From: Chrysogorgia sp. JL179-B06 | Lineage: Eukaryota; Cnidaria; Anthozoa; Scleralcyonacea; Chrysogorgiidae | Length of the DNA: 64,000 nt | Assembly (NCBI GenBank): GCA_035772405.1 | Contig: JAYKKM010000009.1 | Coordinates: 2,650,001 to 2,714,000, forward strand | Direction of reading: 5' to 3' | Part shown: positions 43,213-55,749 of the stretch, piece by piece | Numbering within the stretch: the stretch's first letter is position 1 | Layout: the number at the start of each line of letters is the position of its first letter | Notes under the pieces: model-generated | The model's input: the letters and a program-made list of their open reading frames with translations, nothing else | The model's database searches: none | Told to the model about the DNA's origin: nothing | Position numbers and translations under genes: made by a program

Positions 43213-46200
43213 AAACCCATTCAATCAATCAATCAATATTATTCCACATTTTCGGTGGCGGGTCGTCTGCCTCTGGTAACCACATTTTATCATGTGTCTC
43301 TGGAGTTGAATGTAGGCACTTTCGATCTTTTCGAGCTGGCGTTTGGTCAACACCCAACATTGGCAGCCATACGTAAATCTTGATCTGACTAGACTTTCCA
43401 AGAAACGGATACGGGTCTTCAGGGCAATTTTTCGATTTTTGAAAAAGTCTGCAAGTTCTTTGAACTTGTAGGTGGCGTTGGTGATTCTGGCACTGATCTC
43501 GGAGTCTCCAGTGGAGCTGTTATTATATTCGATCAGGGCGCCAAGGTACTTAAACTCTTTTCTATTTTTGATGTTTTCGGAACCGAGAGAGGCGATGGTG
43601 ACTGGGTAGACGTCATTTATGGTAGATTTTCCGAGTTTGCAGTTGAGAATGAGAGTCTCGGTTTTCTCAATGTTGATAGTGAGGCCATAGTTGATGAATA
43701 CCTCGTTTAGGATGTTGAGCATTTTGTCGAGGTGAGTGGCACTCAACGCAAAAATGACCAAATCGTCAGCATATCCAAGCCAACGTAATATTAACATACC
43801 GGTCACAATTTCATTTGATATTACGCATTGGACGGGGATTTTAAACGGGATTTCCAGTGGCGGGATCGGGATGCCCTCCTCTTTGCATCGTTTGGCAAAA
43901 ACTTCCATACAGTGGTCCGCATAAATATTATATAAATAGGGGCTTTCGGAACCACCTTGACGCACTCCTGACATTGTCTCAAAATATACCGTGTCCCCCT
44001 TCATTCTACACTCCGTCTTACTATACATATCTTCCAAAATATCCACAATAACCGATCCTTCACCAAATACCATCCTTACCGCCATAAATAACCATTTTCG
44101 GTGTATGTGATCAAAAGCCACTGACAGATCGACCATTCCGACAAATTTCCCTCTGCTGTTTTCTTCCCCACTGATGTACCCTTTTCAAACAATAAATCCC
44201 GTCTATTGTACCACGGCCTGGTCTAAAGCCCATTTGACCCTCATTGAGCACTTCCTCGTATACCGGCGTGATGCGTTCCAACATCACATTGACCAGGATT
44301 TTAACCAAAATTGTTGAAAGTGTAATTCCTCTGTATTTTGTGGCATCTTTTTGGCTACCCTTGTTCTTGAAAATAGCATTAATTTCTCCAAGGCAAAGAT
44401 AGCGTGGCACCCCTCTATTTGTCCAGAGTCGTTGGAAAAAGTTGGTGGCTTCATTTACAAAGGTTTTGGATTCAATGGCGATCTTGAGAACCTCAGCGGG
44501 TAGATCTAAACTCGCCTTCTTAATTTTCATACGTTTGATGGCAGTGACGATTACTTCCTGGCTAGGTATATCTTCGTTGGTTTTGATATTGTGCTGAGGT
44601 TTCATATTTGGATCAAGGAGGGTCGCGGGGGTTGATTTGGAGCAATGATCGGGATTAAAATGATTCTTGAAATGGGTAGCAAGTCCAGGGCACTATATAT
44701 GGCGTGTTTTTGCTCGTCGTGTCGACTTTTCCTCTTTTGCAATTTTATAGGCTCTTTCAATTTGTCGGTTGGATACTGCTAACGAAAACCGGGAGGCTTC
44801 TTCTTTGAAGTGTTCATTTCTTAGATGTTTTACCCGTCTTTTTATCTCATTAGTCATTTTTCTATACTCTCGCTTTTCATGTCCCAAATGGTATTTTTTG
44901 CGCTTTTCTATCAGTTCACGTAGTTCTTGATCGTTATCCCAAGGGTAGGCTGGACGTTTATCGTTGCGTTGTTTCGGTAGACATCGGCGGCTTTAGCAAG
45001 GAAGTCAATGAATGTTTCGGCCGAATAGTCGTCATTCGCGGAAGCGATCTGGCCATCGAGCACATCTTTGAAGGTTTCGATATGTTCGTTTCCAATAGCA
45101 CCGAAGTCGATTTTACTAGTTTTCTTCCTACATTTTCGCGATTTCTTATCAACCCGACGCTTCGGTGTGCTTTCGAAGTCGTAACTGAACCGGACACGGC
45201 AGTCCAGCGCGTTTTTAAGGAAGGCGTTGGTGAGGCAAAGGTCATAGATCTTTCTGGTAACTTGATCGTTCGAGTACCATGTGTACGAGTTGTGTGGCTT
45301 GTGTCCAAAGTAGGTGTTGAGGACATATAATCGTTTTTCAGCGCAATAACAGACTAGTCGATGACCATTGTCATTGCATACGATGCTATCCATTCACTGG
45401 CCATGAAAGTATGTGGCTTTGTGTCTAATAGCGTTAGTGGTTGCATTAAAGTCCCCGAGAAGAAGTAAATGTTGTCGTTTCGTGGTGGTGCTGTAATTGT
45501 GGAGATCTTTATAGAAGTTGTACTTGGCGTTGTCCGTACCCATTTCAGTTCGCGCACATGCACTGATAGTCTTCACTCTCAGCCCAAAAATCGTCAACTC
45601 CGCCAAAATCATACGTGGTGAAATGTTTTCCACGCTTATCACATGTATGTCAGGTGACACACGTATAGCAAGACCGACGCCGGCTTGCGCGCCACCTTTC
45701 GGGAATTTTTTATAGCCTGACCAATAGATCTCATAGCCACTTTCCAGTGCAGAACCTATATCCTTAATGCGCGTCTCCTGGATGGCACAAATGTCAAGTC
45801 TAGCCTCCTTAATGTTCTTAATGACTCGCGCCCATTTCGTGACGTCTGCCTTCTCCTTGAGAGTTCTAACGTTGATGGTGCCAGCACGCCAGTAATAGAA
45901 TTGCTTTTTCTTAGAGTTTTTCGGAATATCATTGGCAGTGGCAGCGATGTTGCTTTGTTGAAATATATCTCTATTCGTTGTTTTTAAGTTGGAGTTGCGA
46001 GAAAATTGACCCGGTCGCGAAACCGGACCCTTTCTCCAACTGGTAATAAGGTTGATATTGGTTATGTCGGTGTTAACGAGATTCAAATTACCTCTCTTGT
46101 GAGTGTTCTTTGAAGCGAAAGATTTTAATTCGCTTCGTTGCAGTTGAGTTTGAATATTCAAATTATGTACCTTCAACTTTTCCTTCACCATTTTCCCACT

Positions 46201-46569
46201 TCTACATCCACGAAAAGGCTTCAGAATACTCAAATCCTTCAAGTAAGAATGTAGTTCACCAGAAATAGTCGACGAAGAATTAAAATACTTAAGAGTTTTC
46301 GCGTTGTACGATCTAGGAATAAGCTCTTGCATCTCATTAGGTTGACCATCAAAATTAAGATGACGATGACCTCTAGACGTTATATTCCAGTGTAGGATAG
46401 TGAATGAATCCAGTACTCCAATACTCCAGATATTATTACTAAGAACTACATTCAACAAGTTAAAACATGTTCCATAAAACATGTAAAAATTGAAATAAAC
46501 CAGAATTCGATCAAGAGATACGAAAACGCGTGCAGTCATGACGGCGCATAATGTTATATCCATGTGCAT
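43213..46569 (-). mobile_element. RTE-like LINE with endonuclease and reverse transcriptase
   Basis: The 46569-45394 frame has a long N-terminal extension and then the APE endonuclease: AGTINVRTLKEKADV, DICAIQETRIKD, GGAQAGVGLAIR, LLLLGDFNATTN. 45393-44911 continues (YTWYSNDQVTRKIYDLCLTN), with the expected SDH motif degraded to ESTPKRR. RT lies in 44605-44111 (KYRGITLSTILVKIL, NEGQMGFRPGRGTIDGIYCL) and 44136-43225 (VDLSVAFDHI, GVRQGGSESPYLYNIYADH, WLGYADDLVIF). The catalytic FD and YADD are present. Frameshifts near 44130, 44690 and 45390 break it. The 3' tail is (ATTG)n (complement of 43213-43232). Confidence 0.85.
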
Positions 46570-47260
46570 ATGTTATATATATATGTATATATGTTATATA
46601 TACATGTGCATAATGTTATATCCTGTGATCCAACTTCGAAAACCGGCTTCTGTCAGCACTGATAAACAACTCCAAATATGGTAAGGCCACCTTGGGAGAA
46701 TTTAATTTTGCCTTGCGTTTTGCAACAATTGCTGGGTAAATTATAATGAAACCATCCGAAATTTACTTAATTTTTATCAATTTGTTTTGGTATATGCTAA
46801 AACAATTATTCACTTCAGTATCAGTGAATAGTGGTTGGATATTTACCTCGACCCTTCGTGTCTCGGTAAATATCCACCACTATTCACTTCCACTTCGGTG
46901 AATAATTGTTAACTATCATGCTTCAGTGTTATGGTACTGTATGTTAATCTCTTTAACATTTACTATTCATCTCAATGTAGTCCAGGGGAGTACTGTACAT
47001 CTAATGGTGACCATTGGTATTTACAATGACATGCACTATACATGTACTTGCTTTCATTTGAATTTTAATAATAATCTAAATATCAACATGTAGTTCGAAA
47101 TTATCATTTTATTACAATTTTTCACCCACTTGCCACCAAATTTACTCATGTGTTGTGGTGAACAAAATGTTACAAAATTACATTTTTTTTCTCTATCAAC
47201 TGATGTACTGCCTCATCATGCCGGTGATTTGTTGACCTAAAATAAGCCTTAGATGCCAGA
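46570..47260. other. Noncoding spacer with a foldback
   Basis: 46550-46625 has TATATATATG repeats, and GCATAATGTTATATCC occurs twice (46547, 46606). 46801-46911 is an inverted repeat: AACAATTATTCACTTCAGTA/GTGAATAGTGG...GATATTTACC versus GGTAAATATCC...CCACTATTCAC...GGTGAATAATTGTT, with arms of about 48 bp. Confidence 0.7.
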
Positions 47261-47263
47261 TCA

Positions 47264-47925
47264 TTAAACACGGAGTGCTCGCATAAAAGGGGAAGCCCCT
47301 CCTCGAAACAATGGAGATTTGGTTGTCTTGATTACTTCCATTCTCTTTGTTTCCTGACCAATCACAGTAATTGAAATAATTATGATTGGCACGGTGAGCA
47401 TCTCACTGCCAATATATTCCAACACTCCATGTTTAAGCTTTTCAAGACCCTGCTCAATAAACTGAGGAACATGTGAAACAAATGCATGCATATATGGAGT
47501 AACATGTCATTGTTACATTGTTGAACCATTCTTGAATCTCTTTCTGAAAAGCGCCTATGTTGGTATCTGCAGTAATCTTATTCATATGAATGATCAGGGC
47601 TGAAAATCGATTCCAAATATCTTGAACCATAGCAGCTTTTTCATATTTTGGCAATAACTTCAATATTAATTAGCTGAAAGATTTTAATTTTTTCTGGACC
47701 AGTTAAACCCTCCATTTTAATTTCATTGAATCTTTGCAGATATACCAATGAAAATAAATTTTTCATTAAATTTCTCATATGCAGTCATATGTTTAAATTT
47801 CTCATAATTAAATCCAGAACTTTTCAACTTTATCAATTGAATCATGCCATCTTAATTCTAAGATATAAATGAAGGCAATCCATAATAACTTGGTCAATTG
47901 GAATCGAGGGAAACAGGTTGTTGAA
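47264..47925 (-). pseudogene. Second GGD(Y/W)KFL-family putative transposase, C-terminal part
   Basis: Starting at 47925 the minus strand reads FPSIPIDQVIMDCLHLYLRI (compare IPLDHIIIDELHLLLRV in element C), then TAYEKFN, MEGLTGPEKIKIFQL, LPKYEKAAMVQDIWNRFSAL, GAFQKEIQEWFNNV, and after a frameshift YMHAFVSHVPQFIEQ and GLEKLKH. The last block corresponds to VTPYMHAMVYHVPQF and QGVEKNND in the relative. The N-terminal part of the same gene is at 53402-54535, the two being separated by a LINE of about 5.5 kb. Confidence 0.65.
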
Positions 47926-48137
47926 TTTGAATTTTATTGAATTTGCCATTGAATTTGCCATACTTAAATAAATAATATACATGGTGTTAGTGGCGAGGAA
48001 GTCTAAAAAGAAACCAAAAGGCTTATTGAAATTTAGACTACCTGAGGCTCAGATTGAATAATATTAATAAAATAATATGAAGCTAGCAATTGATACTGTA
48101 TATCAGTATAATGAAGTAAAGAAGAATAAGATATCAG

Positions 48138-51100
48138 TTAAGATGCAAGCACGTTTCCATATTCAGAACTTAAATACTTTTTTAATTTAGATGTAAATAA
48201 AGAAAAAGAAACCAAATTGATAATCTCTTCAGGCAGAGAGTTATAACATTTACAACCTTGATACCGAATAGAGAACTGTCTTAACGTTGTCCTACAAAAC
48301 GGTATGCGTAGAGCTTTTGAATTCCTTGTATTATGATTATGTGAATGATAACTAGAAACACACATATCATTAAATGATTTTGGAAGAAGGTTGTTTTTCC
48401 AAGAAAATACAAACTGACCCATTTGTAATTTGCAAATATCATGAAATTTTAAAATATGAAGATCTCTGAATATCGGATCAGTGTGAGCATCAAATCTACT
48501 ACCATTCAATATTCTTATTATTCGTTTCTGCAATACAACAATGCGATTGAGGTTTGTTGGATAAGTCGACGCCCATACAGTATTACAATATTGCAGATAT
48601 GGATAGATCATAGAAAAATATAGCGTTCGTAAAGAGGACTTAAATAGACAAAAGCTCGCTTTGAAAATAATTCCAATAGATTTTGATATTTTGTTTTTAT
48701 ATCACAGATATATGTGGTTTTCATGACAAGCTTTCATCTAATACTACTCCAAGGAATACAATTTCGTTTACTTGACTAATAATTTGATTATTAATAAATA
48801 ACTGAATATCAAGTCGCTGTCTTTTTTGTCTTGGTTTGAATAACATAAACTTTGTTTTCGTTAAATTTAAAGAAAGTTTATTCACCACTCAGATAATTTC
48901 CCAACTTCCATATTTAATATATTTATCAGATAATCTATATTTTCATGTGAGTAGAATATATTAGTATCGTCAGCAAATAAGATTAACTCTACTATTTTGG
49001 AAACATTACATAAATCATTTATATAGATAAAGAAAAACAAGGGACCCAAGATAGAACCTTGGGGCACTCCACAATTTATTTATTTTGAATCAGAGCAGTG
49101 ATCATTATACTGCACAAATTGTATTCTATTTGTAAAGTAACTTTTAATCCAATCAAGAACAATACCACGAAATCCGTAATGCTCAAGTTTGCTAAAAAGG
49201 ATGTTATGATCTACTGTGTCAAAAGCCTTTGATAAGTCCAAGAATATTCCTATTGTAAATTTCTTATGATCAATACCATCTGAAATTTTATCAAATAATT
49301 CGATCAGAGCTAATGAAGTGGAATGACCTCTTCTAAAACCATACTGTTGGTCATTTAAAATATTATATTTCACAATATATTTTAAGAATCGATTGTAAAT
49401 AATTCGCTCTAGAAGTTTGGAAAAGGCCGGCAGAACAGAAATTGGTCTATAATTGGTGAATTTTGAGTGCTCATCAGCTTTGAACACAGGTATTACACGT
49501 GCAATTTTCAGTTGGTCAGGGACAATACCATGTGTAATTGAGAGATTAATAACATGTGTTAAAGGCTCAGAGATAAATTCAATAGATTCCTTTATTACAT
49601 TCATAGAAATATTGTCATATCCAACAGCTTTGCCTGATTTAAAACTTTTAACAACTTCAGTAATCTCATGTAGAGAAGTTAAATCTAGAAACATTGAATT
49701 TGGATAATTTCCAGTAAGATATTGATGAGGCGAAGCTATCGATGTATATGGAATTTGATTTGCCAAATTAGCACCAATATTTGTAAAATAATGGCAAAAT
49801 TTATTGGCAATTTCAGTTGGATCAGAAATTTCAGAATTATCACAATAAAATGTTGTAGAAACATTTGACTTAGGTCTTTTATTTAAAATTTCATTCAAAA
49901 TTTTCCAAGTTGTTTTAATATTTGATTTTTTATTTAGCAGTTGTTTTTGATAATATAATCGTTTGGCAATTCTAATGGAATGATTAAGTTTATTCTTATA
50001 GGTTTTATACTGTATTTCACGTTGAAAATTATGATTACGAAGATATCGCTTGTAAAGTTTATTTTTTTTGTTTATAGATTTGAGAAGAGCTTTAGACAGT
50101 CAAGGTTTGCGATTGATATTCTTTAATTTAATTTGCTTCAGAGGAAAACAGTCATTATATATATCTTTGTATTTTAATAGAAACATATTATAGGCAATAG
50201 TTGGAATATTATATCCAATCAAGGACCAATCAGTTTCCACCAACCTTTCCCTAAACTTAATCATGTTATTTCTATTCATATCACAAATAGTTATTATTTT
50301 ATTTGGAATTGTATTAGGTTGATTACCAATGCAAATTGCAAAAATTGGCAGGTGATCAGAAATATCACAAAACAATAGGCCATTTATTAAATGGTTATCC
50401 AATCGGTTAGTAAAAATATTATCGATTAACGTAGCAGAGTGTGCCGTTATTCTAGTTGGACTAGTTATCAAAGGATAAAACATTCTAGTGTACATAACAT
50501 CCAAGAATTCACCGGTAATAGGATGACACTGATGGTTCATTAGATTTAAATTAAAATCACCCATTATATAAGCTGACTTATTTTCTCTAGAGATTACTCC
50601 TAAGAGCTCATCATAATCACTCAAGAAGGTATTCAGGTTTTGGTCTGGTGGTCTGTATATAACACCAACAATAGTGTTGCCCTGAGGATTTATTATTTCA
50701 ATAAATAAAGATTCTGCAATATCTTCATCTCCAAATTTTAGATCAGTACGTATTTTATAATCCAGTTCCATAGATATATAGAAACCAACACCACCTCCAG
50801 ATCTGTTCTTACGATATTTATGAATAAATCCATAACCATCAATGTCAGCTAAATGCGACGAATCCTTTAGCCAAGTTTCAGTTATACCTGGGAGGAAACA
50901 ACGGGTTTGTATCGATCAGCATCTGTCTAAGCACTTTGATCTCGCCAATGGAGTTCCTCAAGGAAGCTGCCTTGGTCCTGTATTGTTTGTCATGTATGCA
51001 TCTCGTCTATTTCACGTTGTGAAGAAACATCTACAGACTGCACACAGCTATGCAGATGATACACAACTATATTTATCATTCCGTCCGGGATCATCCGTGT

Positions 51101-52348
51101 CTCAAGAAGAGGCTGTTAAAGCGATGGAAGACTGTATTGTGGATATTCGGCGCTGGATGATCACTCACCAGCTCATGCTGAACGACAGTAAGACCGAATT
51201 TCTCATACTCGGATCTCGCCAACAACTTACCAAGGTCAACATTGATGGCATTAGTGTTGGCTCTTCAACGATCAAGCCTGTCAGCTCTGTGCGGAACTTG
51301 GGTTCATGGTTTAACACCTCCATGACTATGGATGCCCACATCGGCAAAGTGTGTAGTAAAGCCTTTCGCGGATTGTACAAAATCAGGCAAATCCGCAAGT
51401 TTCTCACAGAAGATGCTACAAAGACCTTGATACACGCTTTCGTGACTTCACATCTGGATTATTGTAACTCACTACTCTATGGCGTCCCGCAATACCAGAT
51501 GGATTGTCTGCAAAGAGTTCTCAATGCTGCTGCGCGTGTCACCTGCTTTATCCCTTGCTACTCCCACATTACTCCAGTACTAGAACAACTTCATTGGCTT
51601 CCTGTCCGTCTTCGCATCCAGTTTAAAGTAGCTCTCCTAATGTTTAAAGTCTCGAGAGGCATGGCACCTGACTATATAACTGAACTTTTTGAGATTAAGG
51701 GCTCGGGCCGTTACGCATTACGTTCTTCAAATCAGAAGCTTGTTATGGTTCCTCGGTCACGCTATAAAACCTTCGGTGATCGTGCATTCTCACTAGCAGG
51801 ACCTAAGACCTGGAACAGTCTACCGCTTTCTGTTCGGAACAGCGATACTGTTGACTCTTTTAAAACTAGACTTAAAACTTTTTTATTCATTTCAGCATAT
51901 AAGTAATAGTTTTCTTCTTATATTATATAAGTACATTAACGATATACAATATAATAGTCTATATAAATACAATGTAAAAATACATAATTTTAGCCTTCAT
52001 CATTTACTATTTAATTAGAGTTTTTAATATTGTAAAGCGCTTTAGAATATGTTATAATTTAAGCGCTATATAAATTATGTTATTATTTATTATTATTATT
52101 ATACCAATTATTGAAAAATGTGTATCAAGACAATTCAGTAGGTTAGTTAGTTCAGATAAGTTTTTTGTGAGACTACGAATATTTAAGTGTAAAACAGAGA
52201 ACCTTAAGTTATTAGAATACTTCTTTGTCAATAATTCATTAACTTGGTCTTCAGTATAATAATGACAGCGACTTGAGTCAGCAAATATATTAATATCTGG
52301 ATCTATGTCAGAGGATAGCGCAAGATTATGATTTATATCGGACGTCAA
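48138..52348 (-). pseudogene. LINE ORF2: APE endonuclease and reverse transcriptase
   Basis: The endonuclease starts with LRFSVLHLNIRSLTKNLSEL (52348-52090). It is interrupted, then resumes at 50887 with GITETWLKDSSHLADIDGYG, IMGDFNLNLMNH and CDISDHLPIFAI (catalytic E, GDFN and SDH present). A TGA at 50100 replaces Trp of RKPWLSK. RT (49898-49080) has KSGKAVGYDNISMNVIK, YRPISVLPAFSKLLERIIYN and GIFLDLSKAFDTVDHNIL. A frameshift near 49085 precedes [20 protein letters not shown] and LFADDTNIF. Another near 48885 precedes the C-terminal part (48611-48138: YPYLQYCNTVWASTYPTNL). Confidence 0.85.
50889..52098 (+). mobile_element. CR1-group LINE nested in the minus-strand LINE
   Basis: The 5'-truncated insertion begins inside RT: ANGVPQGSCLGPVLFVMYAS, HSYADDTQLYLSF, MITHQLMLNDSKTEFLILGS, LIHAFVTSHLDYCNSLLYG, RITCF-like VTCFIPCYSHITPVLEQL and LAGPKTWNSLPLSVRNSD, open to 51906. 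The tail is GCGCTATATAAATTATG then (TTA)n. TTATACC flanks both sides (50882-50888, 52099-52105) as a 7 bp target-site duplication, and removing the insert restores the host endonuclease reading ...IIG-ITETW. Confidence 0.92.
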
Positions 52349-52480
52349 CGGGTTAAAATATTGTGATGTTAATCTATCGGCATCGAATTTAACAGGGCCA
52401 TGATTAAATTCATAAATTACAAGTTGAAAAGTATCTTTAAAATAAATATTTGAAGTACAAAATACAATATAACTTATCTG

Positions 52481-53286
52481 TTATTCACGTGGAGATAAAT
52501 TGTTCAAGTCATTTAGACTTTTAATCAGTACTGGTCGCGAGTCTATGGTCTTCCTGAGGAAAACATTGAAGTTCTTCACCCAGCAATAACTGTAATTATA
52601 TCGGTTTTGGAATTTCTTGGCTTCAGCTAAAAGACTCTGGGTCTTAGGTGTCAGATGTTCGACAATGAAAACACCCGAGAGAGATATATCTTCCAGCAGG
52701 CCAATTCTAACCGGGTCAACTTTAGACACCTCCTTTCTCACACGCATAATTTCATCCTTCACCGATCGCCTGACAAACTTACAAATAATAGGCTTCGGCC
52801 ATCTGAAGCTTTCCTCGTTGGGACACAATGTGCTATGTCCACATCATAATTTGATACTTGTACTCCCATTTCCTTAAACAACTTGATGCAGAAGTTTTTG
52901 TTTGCCGATTCTCTCTCCTGCTCTGGAACACCAATGATCTTTAAATTGTATTGATAACTGTGTCTTTGAATTTCTTCTATCACATTTGCGATTTGATTGG
53001 TATGGTCTTCTAGGTTGTCTAAGCGGTCATTTAGTTGTTGGAACTCTTTGTCAGCATATAAACGAAATTGATTTAGTTCATCATATTTGTTGCTGAAGAA
53101 TTCAAGGCTTTTGATGGTCTCGGCATCTGACAGGGAGGCCAACGAACCGCCATGATTAGCTTGTTGAGTTTCATCGAATTTTGTAGAAGTAACTTCTTGG
53201 AAGTTCTTGAATTCCGTCCTAAGACTTTCTAACTGTGATTTTAGACAATCGTTTTCTTTTTTAAGTGATTTAATGGTATCAGGCAT
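52481..53286 (-). pseudogene. LINE ORF1 protein: coiled coil, RRM-like and C-terminal domain
   Basis: The frame from 53286 encodes a coiled coil (about residues 1-110: KKENDCLKSQLESLRTEFKN and heptads LNDRLDNLEDHTNQI), then an RRM-like region SYQYNLKIIGVPEQE typical of L1-type ORF1p. A frameshift near 52800 leads to FRWPKPIICKFVRRSVKDEI and a C-terminal domain ending NDLNNLSPRE. Such proteins trimerise and bind RNA. The ORF1 stop is about 130 bp upstream of the ORF2 start. Confidence 0.75.
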
Positions 53287-53401
53287 GGTTTAAGTTCGAT
53301 TTCATACGAGCTAGCTAGCAAACACACGTCTTCATGCTCGTCACGCCTCGATAACTCAATTAAAAGAGCAATTAAGACGTTCTTTTCTTTTTAGATTTAG
53401 C

Positions 53402-54535
53402 AAGTTTTGTAATGTCCTCAATGGTTGTTGCATCTCATGTTGTATCTGTAAATAACCATTCTTTTTTTACACCAAATCTTTCTCCGCTTTTACATGTGCA
53501 CCAAATACAAGCACATTTAAATGATGCAGAGTCAATACCAAGGCAAATGGCTAAAAACTTCCAATCATCGCCCAAAAAATACTCAATAGCAATATACTCA
53601 TCTTCTATAAATAATGTAAAAAGTTAAGCTTTCAACCTCCTTCATCATATCAGAAAGACCTAAAGCTAAAGTTTCAGAATGTTCTGGAACATTTAATATA
53701 GCAAGCACATAGTTGCTGTCTTCAACTTTGCGGCTATTTTCTTCCAGAACAGTAAATGTAAAGTAAATGTAAAGTTGATTACATGAAGTCTCCTACCTAA
53801 ATTTTTTCCATCTCCAGAAAGTTTTATTCTTATTTTTTTATTTGAAAGTATTGCTGCTCTCTTGTGGATCTTTGAAAAGCTGCTGTACTCGAACATATAA
53901 CTTGTTGTACCACCATTACAATCATTTGGTAATCGTAAAATGTTCCAACATTTAAGTTTTTAATGTGTTTCTTTAATTTCCATGACCGAGGCATATCTTT
54001 ACATATTTGAGATATTTCTGGTATCCAGAGTCTGATACATTGAATTTATCTTTAACATACAGCATAAAATTGAGATTATCATTACTCAGGTAAGGCTTAG
54101 GGACTCATATTTTCCACTTTCTTTTTTTGAATTGCAATGCTGCTTGCAACAAAACCATAGTTTCCAAGGAATGAAAGGGAAGTTTGGGCATCATTGATCA
54201 AAACCTTTTTTAATTTGGGATCTATGTTGCCTAAAATACTGAGAAAATTGTTTTGCAGATGGACCACATCTTGGACCATTGGCCTTTCCTTTCTGTATCT
54301 GGATAAGCTGCCTTGTCAACTTTTGAATTTTTTTTTTCATTTGTTTGTCCTTGGAAAGAATGGTTCCATTTCTGCATTCAATTTAAGCAGCTTTTCTTTT
54401 GCAGATGTCAGTTCATTTTCAGCCTTTCGTTTTAGATCAGACAGTTCAGCTTTTTCAGCAGTGAACCTCTCATTTTGCACTAACAGTTTTGCTTGAATTA
54501 GCTCATTGTAATATATATAACATGTTCAAAATGAT
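53402..54535 (-). pseudogene. Second GGD(Y/W)KFL-family putative transposase, N-terminal part
   Basis: From about 54535 the minus strand encodes a coiled coil (ELTSAKEKLLKLNAEM), LGNIDPKLKKVLIND, KIHKRAAILSNKKIR, then IRIKLSGDGKNLGRRLHVIN, and after frameshifts YFLGDDWKFLAI, then ACIWCTCKSGERFG and EDITKLAKSKKK at 53405. The SGDG, G-D-W-KFL and C-x-W-C motifs match the element C protein in order and spacing. The gene continues at 47925 after the LINE. No TIR for this copy was found. Its start is not fixed. Confidence 0.62.
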
Positions 54536-54645
54536 CCATCATTCTTCCACATAATATATTTAATAACTTTTTAAGTTGTCTCCCCCACCACAGTGCTTCA
54601 CCTTAGCATCCATTCTTATTTTCACCCAGAACAACTATTATTCAC

Positions 54646-55745
54646 TCATTGATCTGAAAACGTCACCTTCACAAGTTGGTCTGGTACATAATAGAGATTA
54701 CGGGCACTTTTAAAATCTTCCCATATCTTCTTTGTCTCAGTTATTATGATGGCATCTTCCTCCAATTTTAGATAATCCTTTCTCAGAGATTCAATATTTG
54801 TTTTGATGCATTGATCATTCGGTTCCTCTAAACTGCATGGTGGAAGTTCATCAATGCAATCACCATCCTGAATAATTTCCTTGTTAAGTAAACCTTCAGC
54901 GCAAATATCTGCATGGTTAGCAATCTCCTGGATTGGAAACTTTTGAAAGCACGTTGGGCATTCTACTTCATAAGGAGTACTAGGCAATTTACAAGAACTT
55001 GATGCTGAAGGTCTTTCGTTTGATTGTTCGTTTGGTGTAGTTTCGTCTCTTTGCTCTTTTGGTGCAATTTCGTTGGTAAAAACAACCTCATCTTCGTCGC
55101 TATTTGGTTCACTCTTCATTACTTGTTTTAAAACGTCAAAATGTTGCTGAGGCAGAAGGTAAAACACAATCCTGCCATAACCAAACCCAGATTCCTGCTT
55201 AGACTTTTCAAGGGAGAAAGGCTGTTCAGGGTCTGTGCCGGGAACTCACTGGCATCTGAAAACTAATTTGTAATCAATGTCAGCCTTGAACGTTCTGTTG
55301 AACGCCTCGTGCTTTTTAATCGCTGCCATGCGTATATCGTCGGCAGTTGCCGATGGAAGAACTTTAAGGGGAAGAGTCTCTATGTCTCAGACTTTCATCT
55401 TTGTTCATTATTCCTATCTGTATGCTGACAGGAACCAGAACTTTGGGTTTTTTACCACCTTTCTTTCGTATAAAAAAAGAATTCGTTAAGGCTAGGGAGT
55501 TTTGATTTGATTACTTTGTTTAGACAGGGTAGCCCATTCAGCAACAAGGCTAGTATCCAGAGAGGCCCTGCATTAAACAAAAAATATATATGTACATCAA
55601 AGCTGCAGGACAGGGAAGACGAGGCACCAGATGCCACCACTCTACCGCCGGACTGGTTTCCACACGAAGGGCAAAATTTGAATCGAATTTCCAATGCCAA
55701 TCTACAGCCAGAACAAAATTTTGGTGTTCGTTCGGCCATTTTGGA
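54646..55745 (-). pseudogene. Zinc-ribbon/UBZ/HECT-like gene of a multicopy family
   Basis: ATG at 55739 gives FCSGCRLALEIRFKFCPSCG, a double C-x2-C zinc ribbon, then after frameshifts FYTKERW, KPKVLVPVSIQIGIMNKDES, a ubiquitin-like/RA-like segment LPLKVLPSATADDIRMAAIK and DIDYKLVFRCQ, then FGYGRIVFYLLPQQHFDVLK. The 55167-54646 frame has an acidic stretch, a UBZ-type finger CPTCFQKFPIQEIANHADIC, and ends NLYYVPDQLVKVTFSDQ where a HECT domain would begin (V-x-F-x-D-E). The HECT catalytic part is missing. G2E3-like HECT copies of this design are multicopy in cnidarians, as I recall. Not obviously inside a TIR element. Confidence 0.55.
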
Positions 55746-55749
55746 AGCG

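Larger units (their letters stand above)
47930..53400 (-). mobile_element. CR1/L2-group LINE with ORF1 and ORF2, inserted in a transposase gene
   Basis: The minus-strand element has ORF1 (53286-52481), ORF2 (52348 down to 48138) and a 3' UTR ending in an AAATTCAA-type tail (complement of about 47930-47960). Without the nested LINE it is about 4.3 kb, close to full length. It divides the transposase gene whose halves read into each other at 53402 and 47925. A 1.2 kb plus-strand LINE (50889-52098) sits inside its endonuclease coding region. Confidence 0.8.
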
